Origin: Arthrobacter saudimassiliensis
GTDB taxonomy: Bacteria; Actinomycetota; Actinomycetes; Actinomycetales; Micrococcaceae
Length of the DNA stretch: 64,000 bases
Reading direction: 5' to 3'
Assembly: GCA_900016675.1 (NCBI GenBank)
Contig: LN483072.1
Span: forward strand, 62,001 to 126,000
Shown: positions 16,348 through 24,782 of the stretch, piece after piece
Position numbering within the stretch: the first letter of the stretch is position 1
How the letters are laid out: every line of letters begins with the position of its first letter
Program-made: the position numbers and the translations under genes
The notes under the pieces: model-generated
The model's database searches: none
Told to the model about the DNA's origin: nothing
The model's input: only the letters and a program-made list of their open reading frames with translations

Positions 16348-17387
16348 GCGACCTGACCGGCATCCTGCTGACGATCTTCCTGCTGCTGTTCAACGCGTTC
16401 TTCGTGGGCGCGGAGTTCGCGCTGATCTCCGCCCGGCGCACCATCGTCGAGCCCAAGGCCCAGGCCGGGTCCTGGGCGGCGAAGGTGACGCTCGGCGCGA
16501 TGGAGAACGTGTCCCTGATGATGGCCGCCGCACAGCTGGGCATCACCATTTGTTCGCTGGCGCTGGGCGCGATCAGCGAACCGGCCATCGCCCACCTGCT
16601 GGAGGTGCCGTTCAACGCGATCGGCATCCCCGAGGCCATGGTCCACCCGATCGCCTTCGCCATCGCGCTGTCACTGGTCACGTATCTGCACGTGGTCTTC
16701 GGCGAGATGGTGCCGAAGAACATCGCCCTGGCGGGCCCGGAGCGGATGGCCCTGATCCTCGGCCCGATGCTGGTGGGCATCGCCATCGTGCTGCGCCCGC
16801 TGCTGTGGGTCATGAACGGCATCGCGAACCTGATCCTGCGCGCCATGAAGGTCCAGCCCAAGGACGAGGTGACCAGCGTGTTCACCCGTGACGAGGTGGC
16901 CGCCCTGGTCGAGGAGTCCCGCGAAGGCGGCCTGCTGGACGTCAGCGACGAGCGGCTGCTGCTCGGCGCCCTCACCTTCGAGGAGCGCACCGTGAAGCAG
17001 GTGACCCTGCCGATCAGCACGGTCAAGACCCTGCCCACCGGCGTCACCCCGGCCCAGGCCGAGGCCGTCGCCCGCGGCGGGTTCTCCCGGTTCCCGATTT
17101 CCGGGCCGGGCGGCCTGGAAGGCTACGTGCACATCAAGGACCTGCTCAGCGCCGGCCCGGAGCAGCGCGAGCTGCCGATCCCGGCCGACGCCGTCCGGCC
17201 GCTGCCGCGCATCGCGGTCACCATGCCGCTGCGGCAGGCGCTGGCCGCCATGCAGGCGGACGCCGCCCATCTGGCGGCCGCGGTCGACGCCGAGGGCCGC
17301 ACCATCGGCATCCTGACCCTTGAGGATGTCATCGAGGAACTCGTGGGCCAGATCCGCGACGACAGCCGCGCCATGCGCGTGCGCTGA
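16344..17387 (+). CDS. CNNM/CBS protein lacking the CorC domain
   Basis: A 347-residue paralogue of the preceding protein: CNNM/DUF21 membrane domain (~1-190), then two CBS repeats (VKQVTLPISTVKTLP, GFSRFPISGPGG, GILTLEDVIEELVGQI). The C-terminal CorC/HlyC domain is missing. The start overlaps the previous stop (ATGA), so the two are made together and plausibly form a heteromer exporting Mg2+. It ends 42 bases before a very strong hairpin. Confidence 0.88.
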   Translation: MSDLTGILLTIFLLLFNAFFVGAEFALISARRTIVEPKAQAGSWAAKVTLGAMENVSLMMAAAQLGITICSLALGAISEPAIAHLLEVPFNAIGIPEAMVHPIAFAIALSLVTYLHVVFGEMVPKNIALAGPERMALILGPMLVGIAIVLRPLLWVMNGIANLILRAMKVQPKDEVTSVFTRDEVAALVEESREGGLLDVSDERLLLGALTFEERTVKQVTLPISTVKTLPTGVTPAQAEAVARGGFSRFPISGPGGLEGYVHIKDLLSAGPEQRELPIPADAVRPLPRIAVTMPLRQALAAMQADAAHLAAAVDAEGRTIGILTLEDVIEELVGQIRDDSRAMRVR

Positions 17388-17428
17388 CCGCTGTACCGCC
17401 CGGGGCCGAAGTGAACGGCGGCCCCGGG

Positions 17429-17480
17429 CACCAACGCCGACGCCGGGCAGGAACCTTCCTGCCCGGCGTCGGCGTTGGTG
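17429..17480. terminator. Perfect 25-bp bidirectional hairpin
   Basis: The two arms (17429-17453 and 17456-17480) are exact reverse complements, separated by only two bases. It lies between the end of the CNNM operon and the end of an opposing gene. TCTCT follows on the plus strand. This is the longest perfect hairpin noticed in the window. Confidence 0.7.
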
Positions 17481-17511
17481 TCTCTGCTCCGCACCCGGCG
17501 GCGGGAGGGCG

Positions 17512-18006
17512 TCAGTGGCTGGCGGTGCCGCGCCGGGATTCAAGCACCGGCCGGATCATGGCGTCCGACGCCGCGCCGGTGGCCCAGGAGTACACACTCT
17601 TGTGCAGCACGTCCACGATCTGGTCCTGACGCTCCCAGGTGGGCGGCGGGGCACCCACTCCGGTGGCGTTTTCCAGCGTCTGGTCGGTGGCCAGACGCAC
17701 CACGGTGTGCCAGGTGTTGGCCAGCGGGCCCCGGATGCCGGTGACGGACCAGATGCCGCGCAGCGCACCCAGCGCGGCGCCGGTGCCCCAGTGCATGGCG
17801 TGGTTCCACGCCGGAGACTGCGGCTCGTCGCCGGGGCGGCGCCCCAGCAGGGAGAGCAGCGTCCGCGCCGGCACGTAGGAATTCGGCCGGTGCGTCAGGG
17901 CCTGTTCCAGCTTCTCGCCGGCGGTCATGGCCGCCACCCCGGCCAGTCCGGCCAGGGACCCGGTTGCCGCTGCCTTCAGCAGTGTGCGTCCGCGTGGTGG
18001 TGTCAT
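17512..18006 (-). CDS. Conserved hypothetical membrane-associated protein
   Basis: A 164-residue protein of unknown function. A hydrophobic Ala/Gly-rich segment (LLKAAATGSLAGLAGVAAMTAG) follows the basic N-terminus, and a second weakly hydrophobic stretch (HWGTGAALGALRGIW) lies mid-protein. The rest is amphipathic and resembles the DUF1440/YagU group only loosely. ATG 18006 is chosen because AAGGAGGCAGCGC precedes it. The gene starts 65 bases after the end of the small membrane protein gene upstream and probably shares its transcript. Confidence 0.55.
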   Translation of the reverse strand: MTPPRGRTLLKAAATGSLAGLAGVAAMTAGEKLEQALTHRPNSYVPARTLLSLLGRRPGDEPQSPAWNHAMHWGTGAALGALRGIWSVTGIRGPLANTWHTVVRLATDQTLENATGVGAPPPTWERQDQIVDVLHKSVYSWATGAASDAMIRPVLESRRGTASH

Positions 18007-18070
18007 GCGCTGCCTCCTTGCCGTTGCTGCCTTGGTGGCCTCCACCCTACCGACCGGAGCCGGGCAGGAG

Positions 18071-18370
18071 TCAGCGGCGGCGGCCGAAGACCAGCGAAGC
18101 GGCGGCCATCGCGCCGGTCACGGTGAAGACCGAGGGCCAGGCGCCCATCTTCTTGGCCAGCGGGTGCGACAGCCCGAAGGCCGCCACGTAGGAACCGGTG
18201 AGCGCCGCGGCGCGGGCGGTGCCGGCGTCGCGCTTCCACAGGGCGAAGGCGGCCGCTCCGGCGGCGGCCAGCACGGCTCCGCCGAGCTGCCGGTTGCCGG
18301 TGTCGCGGGCGGTCTTGTAGCCGCCGAGCAGGCCGGCGCTGGATACCAGGGAGGAAAGCAGGGAACTCAA
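18071..18370 (-). CDS. Small hypothetical membrane protein
   Basis: A 99-residue protein with two to three hydrophobic helices (residues ~25-45, ~50-68, ~75-92) and a basic end (GRRR). It probably starts at TTG 18370, since AAGGAG lies eight bases upstream. Nothing identifies a function. It precedes the gene at 17512-18006 in the same direction, suggesting a two-gene operon. Confidence 0.55.
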   Translation of the reverse strand: MSSLLSSLVSSAGLLGGYKTARDTGNRQLGGAVLAAAGAAAFALWKRDAGTARAAALTGSYVAAFGLSHPLAKKMGAWPSVFTVTGAMAAASLVFGRRR

Positions 18371-18484
18371 GGGCGTTTCTCCTTCTCGAAGTCGGTGCCT
18401 CCACCCTATCGCCGCCCGCTCCGGGGGTGTCCGGGAACTCCGGCTGACGGCGGCTGGAATACCGCGGCCTCCCCGGGCGCTGAC

Positions 18485-19504
18485 ATGGGCATGAAGCGCA
18501 TCGGATTCCTCACGTTCGGCCATTACCGGGACATCCCCGGCTCGCAGGTGCGCACCGCGCAGGATGCGCTGCGGCAGACGATGGACCTGGCCGTGGCCGC
18601 CGAGGAGGTCGGGGCCGACGGCGCGTTCCTGCGCGTGCATCACTACGTGCCGCAGCTGGCCTCGCCCTTCCCGCTGCTGGCCGCCATGGCGGCCCGCACC
18701 TCCCGTCTGGAGCTGGGCACCGCCGTCATCGACATGCGCTACGAGAACCCGCTGTACATGGCGGAGGAAGCCGCCGCCGTGGACCTGATCAGCGGCGGCC
18801 GGCTGCAGCTCGGCCTGAGCCGGGGATCCCCCGAGCCCGCCCTGCACGGCTGGGAGTCCTTCGGCTACCTGCCCGAGGACCCGGCCGAGGATGCCCGACG
18901 CCGCACCGCCCGGTTCCGCGCCGCCGTCGCCGGGGCGGGGATGGCACCGGCGGACCCGGCAATGACCGGCGGCCAGGAGGGCCTGCTGTCGGTCGAACCG
19001 CACTCCCCCGGTCTCGGCCGGCGCATCTGGTGGGGCTCCGGCACCCGTGCCACAGCGCGGTGGGCGGGCGAACAGGGCATGAACCTGATGAGCTCCACCC
19101 TGCTGACCGAGGACACCGGCGTACCCTTCGACGAGCTGCAGGCGGAGCAGATCGAGCTGTTCCGCAGCGCCTGGCGCGACGCCGGCCACGCGGGCGAGCC
19201 GCGGGTCTCGGTCAGCCGCAGCGTCATTCCCCTGGTCACCGAGCAGGACCGGCGCTGGTTCGGCCTGCGGGCGCAGGCTGACGGCACCGACCAGGTGGGA
19301 CTGCTGGAGGGCGTGCGCTCCCGTTTCGGGCGCAGCTACATCGGGGAGCCGGATGCCATTGCCGCCGAGCTGGCCGCCGACGCCGCGGTGCAGGCCGCGG
19401 ACACGGTCCTGGTGACGGTGCCGAACCAGCTGGGCGTGGACTACAACGCGCACCTTTTGGAGGGCATCGTGCGGCATGTGGCGCCGGCCGCCGGCTGGCG
19501 CTGA
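18485..19504 (+). CDS. LLM-class (luciferase-like) flavin-dependent oxidoreductase
   Basis: A 339-residue TIM-barrel flavoenzyme of the bacterial luciferase family. The first strand is RIGFLTFGHY, then AEEVGADGAFLRVHHY, the SRLELGTAVIDMRYENP region, and SGGRLQLGLSRGSPEP, which contacts the flavin phosphate. Members use FMN or F420; which applies is not evident, and neither is the substrate. The start may be ATG 18485 or ATG 18491; an open frame reaching further upstream lacks family similarity. It stands alone, divergent from the two small genes. Confidence 0.82.
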   Translation: MGMKRIGFLTFGHYRDIPGSQVRTAQDALRQTMDLAVAAEEVGADGAFLRVHHYVPQLASPFPLLAAMAARTSRLELGTAVIDMRYENPLYMAEEAAAVDLISGGRLQLGLSRGSPEPALHGWESFGYLPEDPAEDARRRTARFRAAVAGAGMAPADPAMTGGQEGLLSVEPHSPGLGRRIWWGSGTRATARWAGEQGMNLMSSTLLTEDTGVPFDELQAEQIELFRSAWRDAGHAGEPRVSVSRSVIPLVTEQDRRWFGLRAQADGTDQVGLLEGVRSRFGRSYIGEPDAIAAELAADAAVQAADTVLVTVPNQLGVDYNAHLLEGIVRHVAPAAGWR

Positions 19505-19592
19505 GCGGACAGCGGGCAGGCCGGAAGCCGTGAGCCGGAAAACCGGCCTGCTAGGGTGGGGACTCCGGCCTCTCCGGGATCGGAAACCACAA

Positions 19593-19611
19593 TAGGTAGA
19601 CGGCCTATCTA
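19593..19611. promoter_or_regulatory. Operator candidate for the MarR gene
   Basis: TAGGTAG-ACGGC-CTATCTA is an imperfect palindrome (6 of 7 bases), in the only AT-rich patch between the genes, just upstream of the -10 box at 19622. A second short repeat ATAG-TGC-CTAT overlaps the start codon. Autorepression is inferred. Confidence 0.5.
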
Positions 19612-19621
19612 GAAGCGGGGC

Positions 19622-19627
19622 TAGGAT
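19622..19627 (+). promoter_or_regulatory. Leaderless -10 box TAGGAT
   Basis: TAGGAT ends seven bases before ATG 19635 and favours it over the GTG at 19629. Confidence 0.45.
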
Positions 19628-19634
19628 AGTGCCT

Positions 19635-20162
19635 ATGGACTCACCAGCAACTTCGAACGGTGCGGGCTACTGGTACGTGCCTGCCCCAGAGTCCGCGGAC
19701 AGCATCGACGTGCTCAACGCCCTGCGCACGTACCGCGCCGCGGAGGCCGCCATGCGGCGCCGCACGCGTGACTCCATGCGGATGAACGAGACCGACCTGC
19801 TCGCCATCCGGTACGTCATGCAGGCCCGGCAGGCCGGCCGCAGCATCGGACCCAAGGACCTGTCCCGCATCCTGAACATCTCCACCGCCTCCACCACGGC
19901 ACTGCTGGACCGCTTGGAGGCCCGCGGCTACCTGACGCGCCGCCCGCACCCCACGGACCGGCGGGCGCTGGAAATCCTGCCCACCGAAAACGCCGACGCC
20001 GAAGTGCGGGACACGCTCGGGCTCATGCATCGCCGCATGCTGGCGGCCGCCGAGCAGCTGACACCCCAGGAGGCCATGATCATCACCCGGTTCCTGCAGG
20101 CCATGACCCGGGTCCTGGAGGACACGGACGGCGATCACGCGGAACAAAACCAGTCCCGATAG
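19635..20162 (+). CDS. MarR-family transcriptional regulator
   Basis: A 175-residue winged-helix protein. The recognition region is SIGPKDLSRILNISTASTTALLDRLEARGYLTRRPHPTD split over helix 3, helix 4 and the wing (Arg-Arg near the tip), flanked by long dimerisation helices. An N-terminal extension of about 20 residues (GAGYWYVPAPES) is unusual and could sit near the ligand pocket. The operator-like palindrome upstream suggests autoregulation. Targets unknown. Confidence 0.82.
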   Translation: MDSPATSNGAGYWYVPAPESADSIDVLNALRTYRAAEAAMRRRTRDSMRMNETDLLAIRYVMQARQAGRSIGPKDLSRILNISTASTTALLDRLEARGYLTRRPHPTDRRALEILPTENADAEVRDTLGLMHRRMLAAAEQLTPQEAMIITRFLQAMTRVLEDTDGDHAEQNQSR

Positions 20163-20182
20163 CATCATTCGTGTCTGCAGGC

Positions 20183-20212
20183 TGGACATTTCAGGATGCT
20201 GATGGATATAAA
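20183..20212 (+). promoter_or_regulatory. Strong sigma-70-type promoter
   Basis: TGGACA (20183-20188) and TATAAA (20207-20212) are spaced by 18 bases, close to the consensus and rare in such GC-rich DNA. The surrounding 70 bases are distinctly AT-rich. It serves the 95-residue gene after a leader of roughly 45 bases. Confidence 0.55.
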
Positions 20213-20264
20213 TAGTTCTCCTAGCTACTTGTTAGGAAAATGTAATAGTCGGAGGTGAAGCTCA

Positions 20265-20552
20265 ATGTCCCTGGTACCCCAGACCCCCCTCGAGAACGAT
20301 ATTGCTTCTGAAGGAACCGCTGTGGCGGACGAAGCGAGCGAGTCCCTCTCTCCCCTGGTCATGGCTGCCTCCCGTGTGGAAGTCCAGCAGTGGGAACTGG
20401 ACCGCGCCGAGCAGGCACTCGCCGAGGTCGTCCAGGACGCCCTGGAGGAGGGCACCGAGCCCGAAGCGGTCGCCCAGGCCACAGGGCTGACCACCAACGA
20501 TGTGGACCGGCTGCTGCATACCGGTTCGCTGCAGATCATCCCCCAGCAGTAA
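20265..20552 (+). CDS. Small acidic HTH-like protein of unknown function
   Basis: A 95-residue acidic protein. Residues ~45-90 (ALAEVVQDALEEGTEPEAVA then QATGLTTNDVDRLL) read like a helix-turn-helix of the sigma-region-4 type; the N-terminal 35 residues are Ser/Glu-rich and probably disordered. GGAGG lies eight bases before the ATG. A near-consensus promoter and a textbook terminator bracket it as a single, probably abundant transcript. No function can be assigned. Confidence 0.65.
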   Translation: MSLVPQTPLENDIASEGTAVADEASESLSPLVMAASRVEVQQWELDRAEQALAEVVQDALEEGTEPEAVAQATGLTTNDVDRLLHTGSLQIIPQQ

Positions 20553-20560
20553 GACCTTTG

Positions 20561-20594
20561 GGCCGTCCCCGTGCAGGTGGGGGACGGCCTTTTT
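20561..20594 (+). terminator. Rho-independent terminator
   Basis: GGCCGTCCCC pairs with GGGGACGGCC over a short loop and is followed directly by TTTTT (20590-20594). This is the clearest intrinsic terminator in the window, ending the 95-residue gene. Confidence 0.9.
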
Positions 20595-20667
20595 GGTACC
20601 CGGAACCACCCGCCCCGGACGGACGCGCCGTTCGACGCCGTCCGGCAACTTCCGAAGGAGCTTTACC

Positions 20668-21585
20668 GTGCGTTCTTCCGATCTGCTTCCGGACACCGCC
20701 CGCCTGGAGAAGGTGGCCAGCGGCGCTTCCTGGGCCGAGGGCCCGACCTGGATACCGGACCGGCGGGCGGTGCGCTTCAGCGATGTGAGCGGCAACCGCA
20801 TCCTGGAATACAGCGAGCGCACCGGCGAGCTCAGCGTCTACGCCGCCGAGGTCGAGTACACGAACGGCCGGGCGCTGGCGCCGGACGGATCCGTGGTCCA
20901 GTGCTCACAGGGACGCCGGCGGATGGAACGGGACCGGGACGGCGCCGTCGAGCCCCTGGCCGACCAGTGGAACGGCCGCCGCTTCAACTCGCCCAACGAC
21001 GTCGTGGTGACCTCCGACGGAACCATCTGGTTCAGCGACCCCTCCTACGGCATCCTGAAGGACGGCGAGGGCCATCCCGGCGAGCTCGAGTACGGAGACC
21101 ACTACGTCTTCCGGCTGGATCCGGCCACCGGCGCGGTGGAGCCCGCGGTCCTGGACGTCCGGATGCCCAACGGGCTGGCGTTCTCCCCGGACGAGACCAT
21201 CCTCTACGTCTCCGACACCTCCATGGAGCTGCCCGAACGCACCCCGGCCGGTTATCCCGGCGGAGGCCACGGCATCCGCGCCTACGACGTCGCCGCGGGC
21301 CGGTGGGTGAAGAACGGGCGCCTGCTGCTGGAGATCCAGGACGGCCTGGCCGACGGTTTCCGGGTGGACACGGACGGGAACCTCTGGACCTCCGCGGGCA
21401 GCGCCGTGCAGGTGTTCACGCCCGACGGGACGCTGCTGCTCACCATTCCGGTACCCGAGACGGTGGGCAACCTCTGCTTCGGCGGCACGGACGGGCAGAG
21501 CCTGTACATCACCGCCTCCAGCAGCCTGTACCGGATCCGCACCAACGCCCGGGATGCCCGGAGCAGTTTCCTGCCCTGGTCCTAG
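20668..21585 (+). CDS. SMP-30/gluconolactonase family protein
   Basis: A 305-residue six-bladed beta-propeller lactonase. The family's metal ligands are visible: Glu in ASWAEGPTW (~residue 25), Asn in FNSPNDVVV, Asn in MPNGLAFSPD and Asp in GFRVDTDGNLW. Such enzymes open sugar lactones (for example gluconolactone) with Ca2+, Zn2+ or Mn2+. GTG 20668 is chosen because GAAGGAG lies seven bases before it; the open frame further upstream runs through the terminator. Substrate not determinable; no sugar operon is adjacent. Confidence 0.85.
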   Translation: MRSSDLLPDTARLEKVASGASWAEGPTWIPDRRAVRFSDVSGNRILEYSERTGELSVYAAEVEYTNGRALAPDGSVVQCSQGRRRMERDRDGAVEPLADQWNGRRFNSPNDVVVTSDGTIWFSDPSYGILKDGEGHPGELEYGDHYVFRLDPATGAVEPAVLDVRMPNGLAFSPDETILYVSDTSMELPERTPAGYPGGGHGIRAYDVAAGRWVKNGRLLLEIQDGLADGFRVDTDGNLWTSAGSAVQVFTPDGTLLLTIPVPETVGNLCFGGTDGQSLYITASSSLYRIRTNARDARSSFLPWS

Positions 21586-21697
21586 CAGCGGGCGCTCAGC
21601 TGCGGTTTCCCGCGCTGCCGCCGGCCGCCCGGCAGCTCCAGAGTTCGGCACTGACCCCCACCGGGCGCTGCCGGCCGGCGTCGGCACCCTCGGGCGA

Positions 21698-21703
21698 TAG
21701 GCT
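21698..21703 (+). promoter_or_regulatory. Leaderless -10 box TAGGCT
   Basis: TAGGCT ends six bases before ATG 21710; no ribosome binding site is present. Confidence 0.5.
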
Positions 21704-21709
21704 CGGGGC

Positions 21710-22333
21710 ATGAGGACCGATTTCCGCCCGGACGAGATGTCCGGCTCCGCCTTCTACCGGCTGCTGAACTCCGTGGTGGTGCCCCGTCCCATCGCCTGGG
21801 TGGCGAGCAGGGATGCCGCCGGGCACGACAACCTGGCCCCGCACTCCTTCTTCACGGTCGCGTCGGTGAAGCCGCCCATGGTGGCCTTCACCTCGGTGGG
21901 CGAGAAGGACACCCTGCGCAACATCCGCACCACGGGCGAGTTCACCGTGAGCCTGGCGCCGGAGGATCTGTTCGAGCAGGTCAACGCCACGGCCACCGAT
22001 TTTCCGCCCGGGACCAGCGAGTTCGACGCCGCCGGGGTGGCGCGGGAGCCGGCGCTCACCGTCGCGCCGGCCCGGGTGGCCGGTTCCCCCGCCGTGCTGG
22101 AATGCCGGCTGCACCAGGTGCTGCCGGTGGGCGACTGCTTCATGGTCATCGGCGAGGTCACCCTGGCCGTCGTCGACGACGCGGCCCTGGTCGACGGACA
22201 CCCCGAAGTCAGCCGGCTGCGCCCGCTCTCCCGGCTGGGCCGCAACGAGTGGGCCGGCGTCGGCCCGGTGCGCAGCATCAGCCGGATCCGCGCCGCGGAC
22301 TGGCCCGGGCACTTCACGCCGCCGCAGGCCTGA
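21710..22333 (+). CDS. Flavin reductase-domain protein (FMN-binding split barrel)
   Basis: A 207-residue protein of the flavin reductase/DIM6-NTAB family. VVVPRPIAWVAS and NLAPHSFFTVASVKPPMVAF are the conserved FMN-binding strands, followed by KDTLRNIRTTGEFTVSL. Members bind FMN tightly and reduce flavins or act directly as oxidoreductases. No monooxygenase partner is adjacent. Start defined by the leaderless -10 box. Confidence 0.82.
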   Translation: MRTDFRPDEMSGSAFYRLLNSVVVPRPIAWVASRDAAGHDNLAPHSFFTVASVKPPMVAFTSVGEKDTLRNIRTTGEFTVSLAPEDLFEQVNATATDFPPGTSEFDAAGVAREPALTVAPARVAGSPAVLECRLHQVLPVGDCFMVIGEVTLAVVDDAALVDGHPEVSRLRPLSRLGRNEWAGVGPVRSISRIRAADWPGHFTPPQA

Positions 22334-22409
22334 ACCGGCCCGCCGGGACCGGGATGCCGGCGCCGGCCCGTTTTGCTACCGTGGAATGAGGGCCGGCGCA
22401 TCGCGGCCC

Positions 22410-22450
22410 CCGGACGAGGGATCAGTACCCGGACAGCGACAAGACTGGCC
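22410..22450 (+). promoter_or_regulatory. Guanidine-III riboswitch
   Basis: The conserved blocks of the ykkC-III (guanidine-III) aptamer occur in order and spacing: CCGGACGAGG (22410-22419), ACCCGG (22427-22432) and GACAAGAC (22438-22445), with a variable stem (TCAGT/ACTGG). These form the short pseudoknot that binds guanidinium. The SMR ribosome binding site (AAAGGAAATC, 22451-22460) follows at once, so control is probably at translation initiation. A likely -10 box is TACCGT (22377-22382). Recognised from the motif; the downstream SMR pair supports it. Confidence 0.85.
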
Positions 22451-22463
22451 AAAGGAAATCATC

Positions 22464-22778
22464 ATGAGCTGGGTTGTCCTGGTTCTGTCCGGGATGCTGG
22501 AGGCCGTCTGGGCCACCGCATTGGACCGATCCGAAAACTTCCGCCGTCCCCTTCCCACCCTGCTGTTCGCCGTCTCCATTGCGCTGAGCATGGCCGGCCT
22601 GGCGTGGGCCATGCAGTCCATTCCCGTGGGCACCGCCTATGCCGTCTGGGTGGGCATCGGCGCCGTGCTGACCGCCGGCTGGTCCATGGCCGTCGGCCGT
22701 GAGCAGGCGACCACCGCGAAGCTGCTCCTGCTGGCCGGGATCATCGGCTGCGTGATCGGCCTGAAGGCGGTGAGCTGA
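22464..22778 (+). CDS. SMR-family transporter subunit, predicted guanidinium exporter (Gdx/SugE type)
   Basis: A 104-residue protein with four transmembrane helices. The first carries the essential Glu (SGMLEAVWATALD), with the WATAL context of guanidinium exporters rather than the drug pumps. Gdx proteins exchange guanidinium for protons as antiparallel dimers. Start ATG 22464 lies just after the riboswitch and a GGA-type binding site. The second subunit follows two bases after the stop, so a heterodimer is likely, like YkkC/YkkD. Confidence 0.88.
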   Translation: MSWVVLVLSGMLEAVWATALDRSENFRRPLPTLLFAVSIALSMAGLAWAMQSIPVGTAYAVWVGIGAVLTAGWSMAVGREQATTAKLLLLAGIIGCVIGLKAVS

Positions 22779-22780
22779 CC

Positions 22781-23161
22781 ATGGCCTGGCTGATCCTTAT
22801 CCTCAGCGCCCTGCTGGAGGCCGTCTGGGCCACGGCCCTGGCTGCCTCCGAGGGCTTCTCCCGACCGCTGCCCACCGTGGTGTTCTTCGTGGCGGCCGCC
22901 CTGTCCATGGTGGGCCTGGCCCGGGCCATGCGCAGCATCCCGGTGGGCAGCGCCTACGCGGTGTGGACCGGGCTGGGCGCGGTGCTGACCGCCGCGTGGG
23001 CCATGATTACCGGAGCTGAGGCCGCCGGGGTTCTGAAGATCGTCTTCCTGGCCGGCATCATCGCCTGCGTGGCAGGGCTGCGCCTGGTCGAAGGCCGCAG
23101 CCCGGATCCCCAGGAGCGGGCCGGCACCGGCGACGCGGGCGCGCCCGACCGCACCGCCTGA
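22781..23161 (+). CDS. SMR-family transporter, second subunit (Gdx type)
   Basis: A 126-residue paralogue of the preceding protein with four helices and the same Glu-containing motif (SALLEAVWATALAA). It adds about 20 hydrophilic C-terminal residues. The two-base gap to the first SMR gene means both depend on the guanidine-III riboswitch. Paired SMR genes generally give obligate heterodimers of opposite topology. Confidence 0.86.
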   Translation: MAWLILILSALLEAVWATALAASEGFSRPLPTVVFFVAAALSMVGLARAMRSIPVGSAYAVWTGLGAVLTAAWAMITGAEAAGVLKIVFLAGIIACVAGLRLVEGRSPDPQERAGTGDAGAPDRTA

Positions 23162-23306
23162 CCGGCCGCACCGTTCGGCCGGCGGCGCTGCACGCCCGCC
23201 CTCCCGGACCGGAAAGGCCCGAGGGGGTGGGCAGCGCCGCCCCCGGGGTGTTTACTGCTGTCCGACATGCGGATTTCGCCGGGCAAAGGGCAGCAGGAGG
23301 CGCATC

Positions 23307-24773
23307 GTGAGCACAGCGGACGGGACCACCGGATCGATCTTCCGGCGCAAGCCCATCGAGGAAGTCGACGAGGAGAAGGGCGACAACCGGCTCTTCCGCA
23401 GCCTGGGCCTGTGGCAGCTGACCGCGATCGGCGTCGGCGGGATCATCGGCATCGGCATCTTCACCCTCGCCGGGCTGGTGGCCAACGGCGGCGCCGACTC
23501 ACCCGGCGTCGGGCCCGGCGTGCTGATTTCGTTCCTGATCGCGGGCCTGGCCAGCGCCGCGGCCGCCCTGTCCTACGCCGAGTTCGCCGGGATGGTCCCG
23601 CGGGCTGGCTCGGCCTACACCTACGGGTATGTGGCCCTGGGCGAGGTGATCGGCTGGTTCATCGGCTGGGACCTGCTGCTGGAGTACACCGCGATCGTCG
23701 CCGTCGTGGCGATCGGCATCTCCGGCTACTTCACCGAGTTCATGGCCGGCATCGGCGTCGAGGTGCCGGTCTGGATGCAGGGCACCGGCGACCAGATCCA
23801 GGGCGGGCTGATGAACCTGCCGGCCATCGTGGTGTGCCTGTTCATCACCTTCATCCTCAGCCGCGGCGCCCGGACCTTCGGGCGGTTCGAGCTGGTCGCC
23901 GTCGTGCTGAAGGTGGTGCTGATCCTGTTCATCGTCGGCCTCGGCGTCTTCTACATCAACCCGGCGAACTACTCGCCGTTCCTGCCCAACGGGTTCGGGC
24001 CCGTCTTTACCGGCGCCGCCACGGTGTTCTTCGCGGTCTTCGGGTACGACGCCATGAGCACCGCGGCCGAGGAGGCCACCGAGGGCAAGAAGCACATGCC
24101 CAAGGCGATCCTGCTCTCCCTGGCCGTGGCCATGGCCCTGTACGTGCTCGCCACGCTGGTGCTCACCGGAATGCAGAACTACCGGGACATCAGCCCGACG
24201 GCGGGGTTCGCCTCCGCGTTCCAGGCGGTGGGCCTGCCGACGATCGCCACGGTGATCTCCGCCTTCGCGGTGCTGTCCATCCTGACCGTGATGCTGACCT
24301 TCCTGCTCGGCGTCACCCGCGTCTGGTTCTCGATGAGCCGGGACGGGCTGCTGCCGGGCTGGTTCTCCGGCACCGACCGGCACGGCACCCCGCAGCGGGT
24401 CACCTGGATCGCCGGCATCGCCTCGGCGGTGCTGGCCGGGTTCCTGCCCATCCGCGCCGTGGCGGACCTGACCAACATCGGGATCCTGGCCGCGTTCGTG
24501 GTGGTCTGCGTCGCGGTGATCGTGCTGCGGCGCCGGCAGCCGGAGGCTCCGCGCGAGTTCCGGCTGCCGCTGATGCCCTGGATTCCGGCGTTCGGCGTGC
24601 TGTCGTCGGGGTTCCTGATCCTGCAGCTGCACTGGGAGACCTGGCTGCGGTTCGGCATCTGGCTGGTGATCGGGCTGCTGCTGTACATGTTCTACGGCCG
24701 GAAGCACTCGCTGCTGAATCCGGACAGCCCCCGGCTCCGGCCCGGACCTGCCGCGGAATCCGGGCCTGCCTAG
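23307..24773 (+). CDS. APC-family amino acid permease (cationic amino acid transporter-like)
   Basis: A 488-residue permease with about 12 transmembrane helices. The first helix has the unwound substrate motif GVGGIIGIGIFTLAG, and FAVFGYDAMSTAAEEATEGKKHMPKA matches the TM6 and following loop of the YfnA/CAT subgroup, which imports basic or broad-range amino acids. GTG 23307 is preceded by CAGGAGG. A nine-base gap separates its stop from the convergent MFS gene. Substrate inferred from family only. Confidence 0.85.
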   Translation: MSTADGTTGSIFRRKPIEEVDEEKGDNRLFRSLGLWQLTAIGVGGIIGIGIFTLAGLVANGGADSPGVGPGVLISFLIAGLASAAAALSYAEFAGMVPRAGSAYTYGYVALGEVIGWFIGWDLLLEYTAIVAVVAIGISGYFTEFMAGIGVEVPVWMQGTGDQIQGGLMNLPAIVVCLFITFILSRGARTFGRFELVAVVLKVVLILFIVGLGVFYINPANYSPFLPNGFGPVFTGAATVFFAVFGYDAMSTAAEEATEGKKHMPKAILLSLAVAMALYVLATLVLTGMQNYRDISPTAGFASAFQAVGLPTIATVISAFAVLSILTVMLTFLLGVTRVWFSMSRDGLLPGWFSGTDRHGTPQRVTWIAGIASAVLAGFLPIRAVADLTNIGILAAFVVVCVAVIVLRRRQPEAPREFRLPLMPWIPAFGVLSSGFLILQLHWETWLRFGIWLVIGLLLYMFYGRKHSLLNPDSPRLRPGPAAESGPA

Positions 24774-24782
24774 GCGGGCCGG

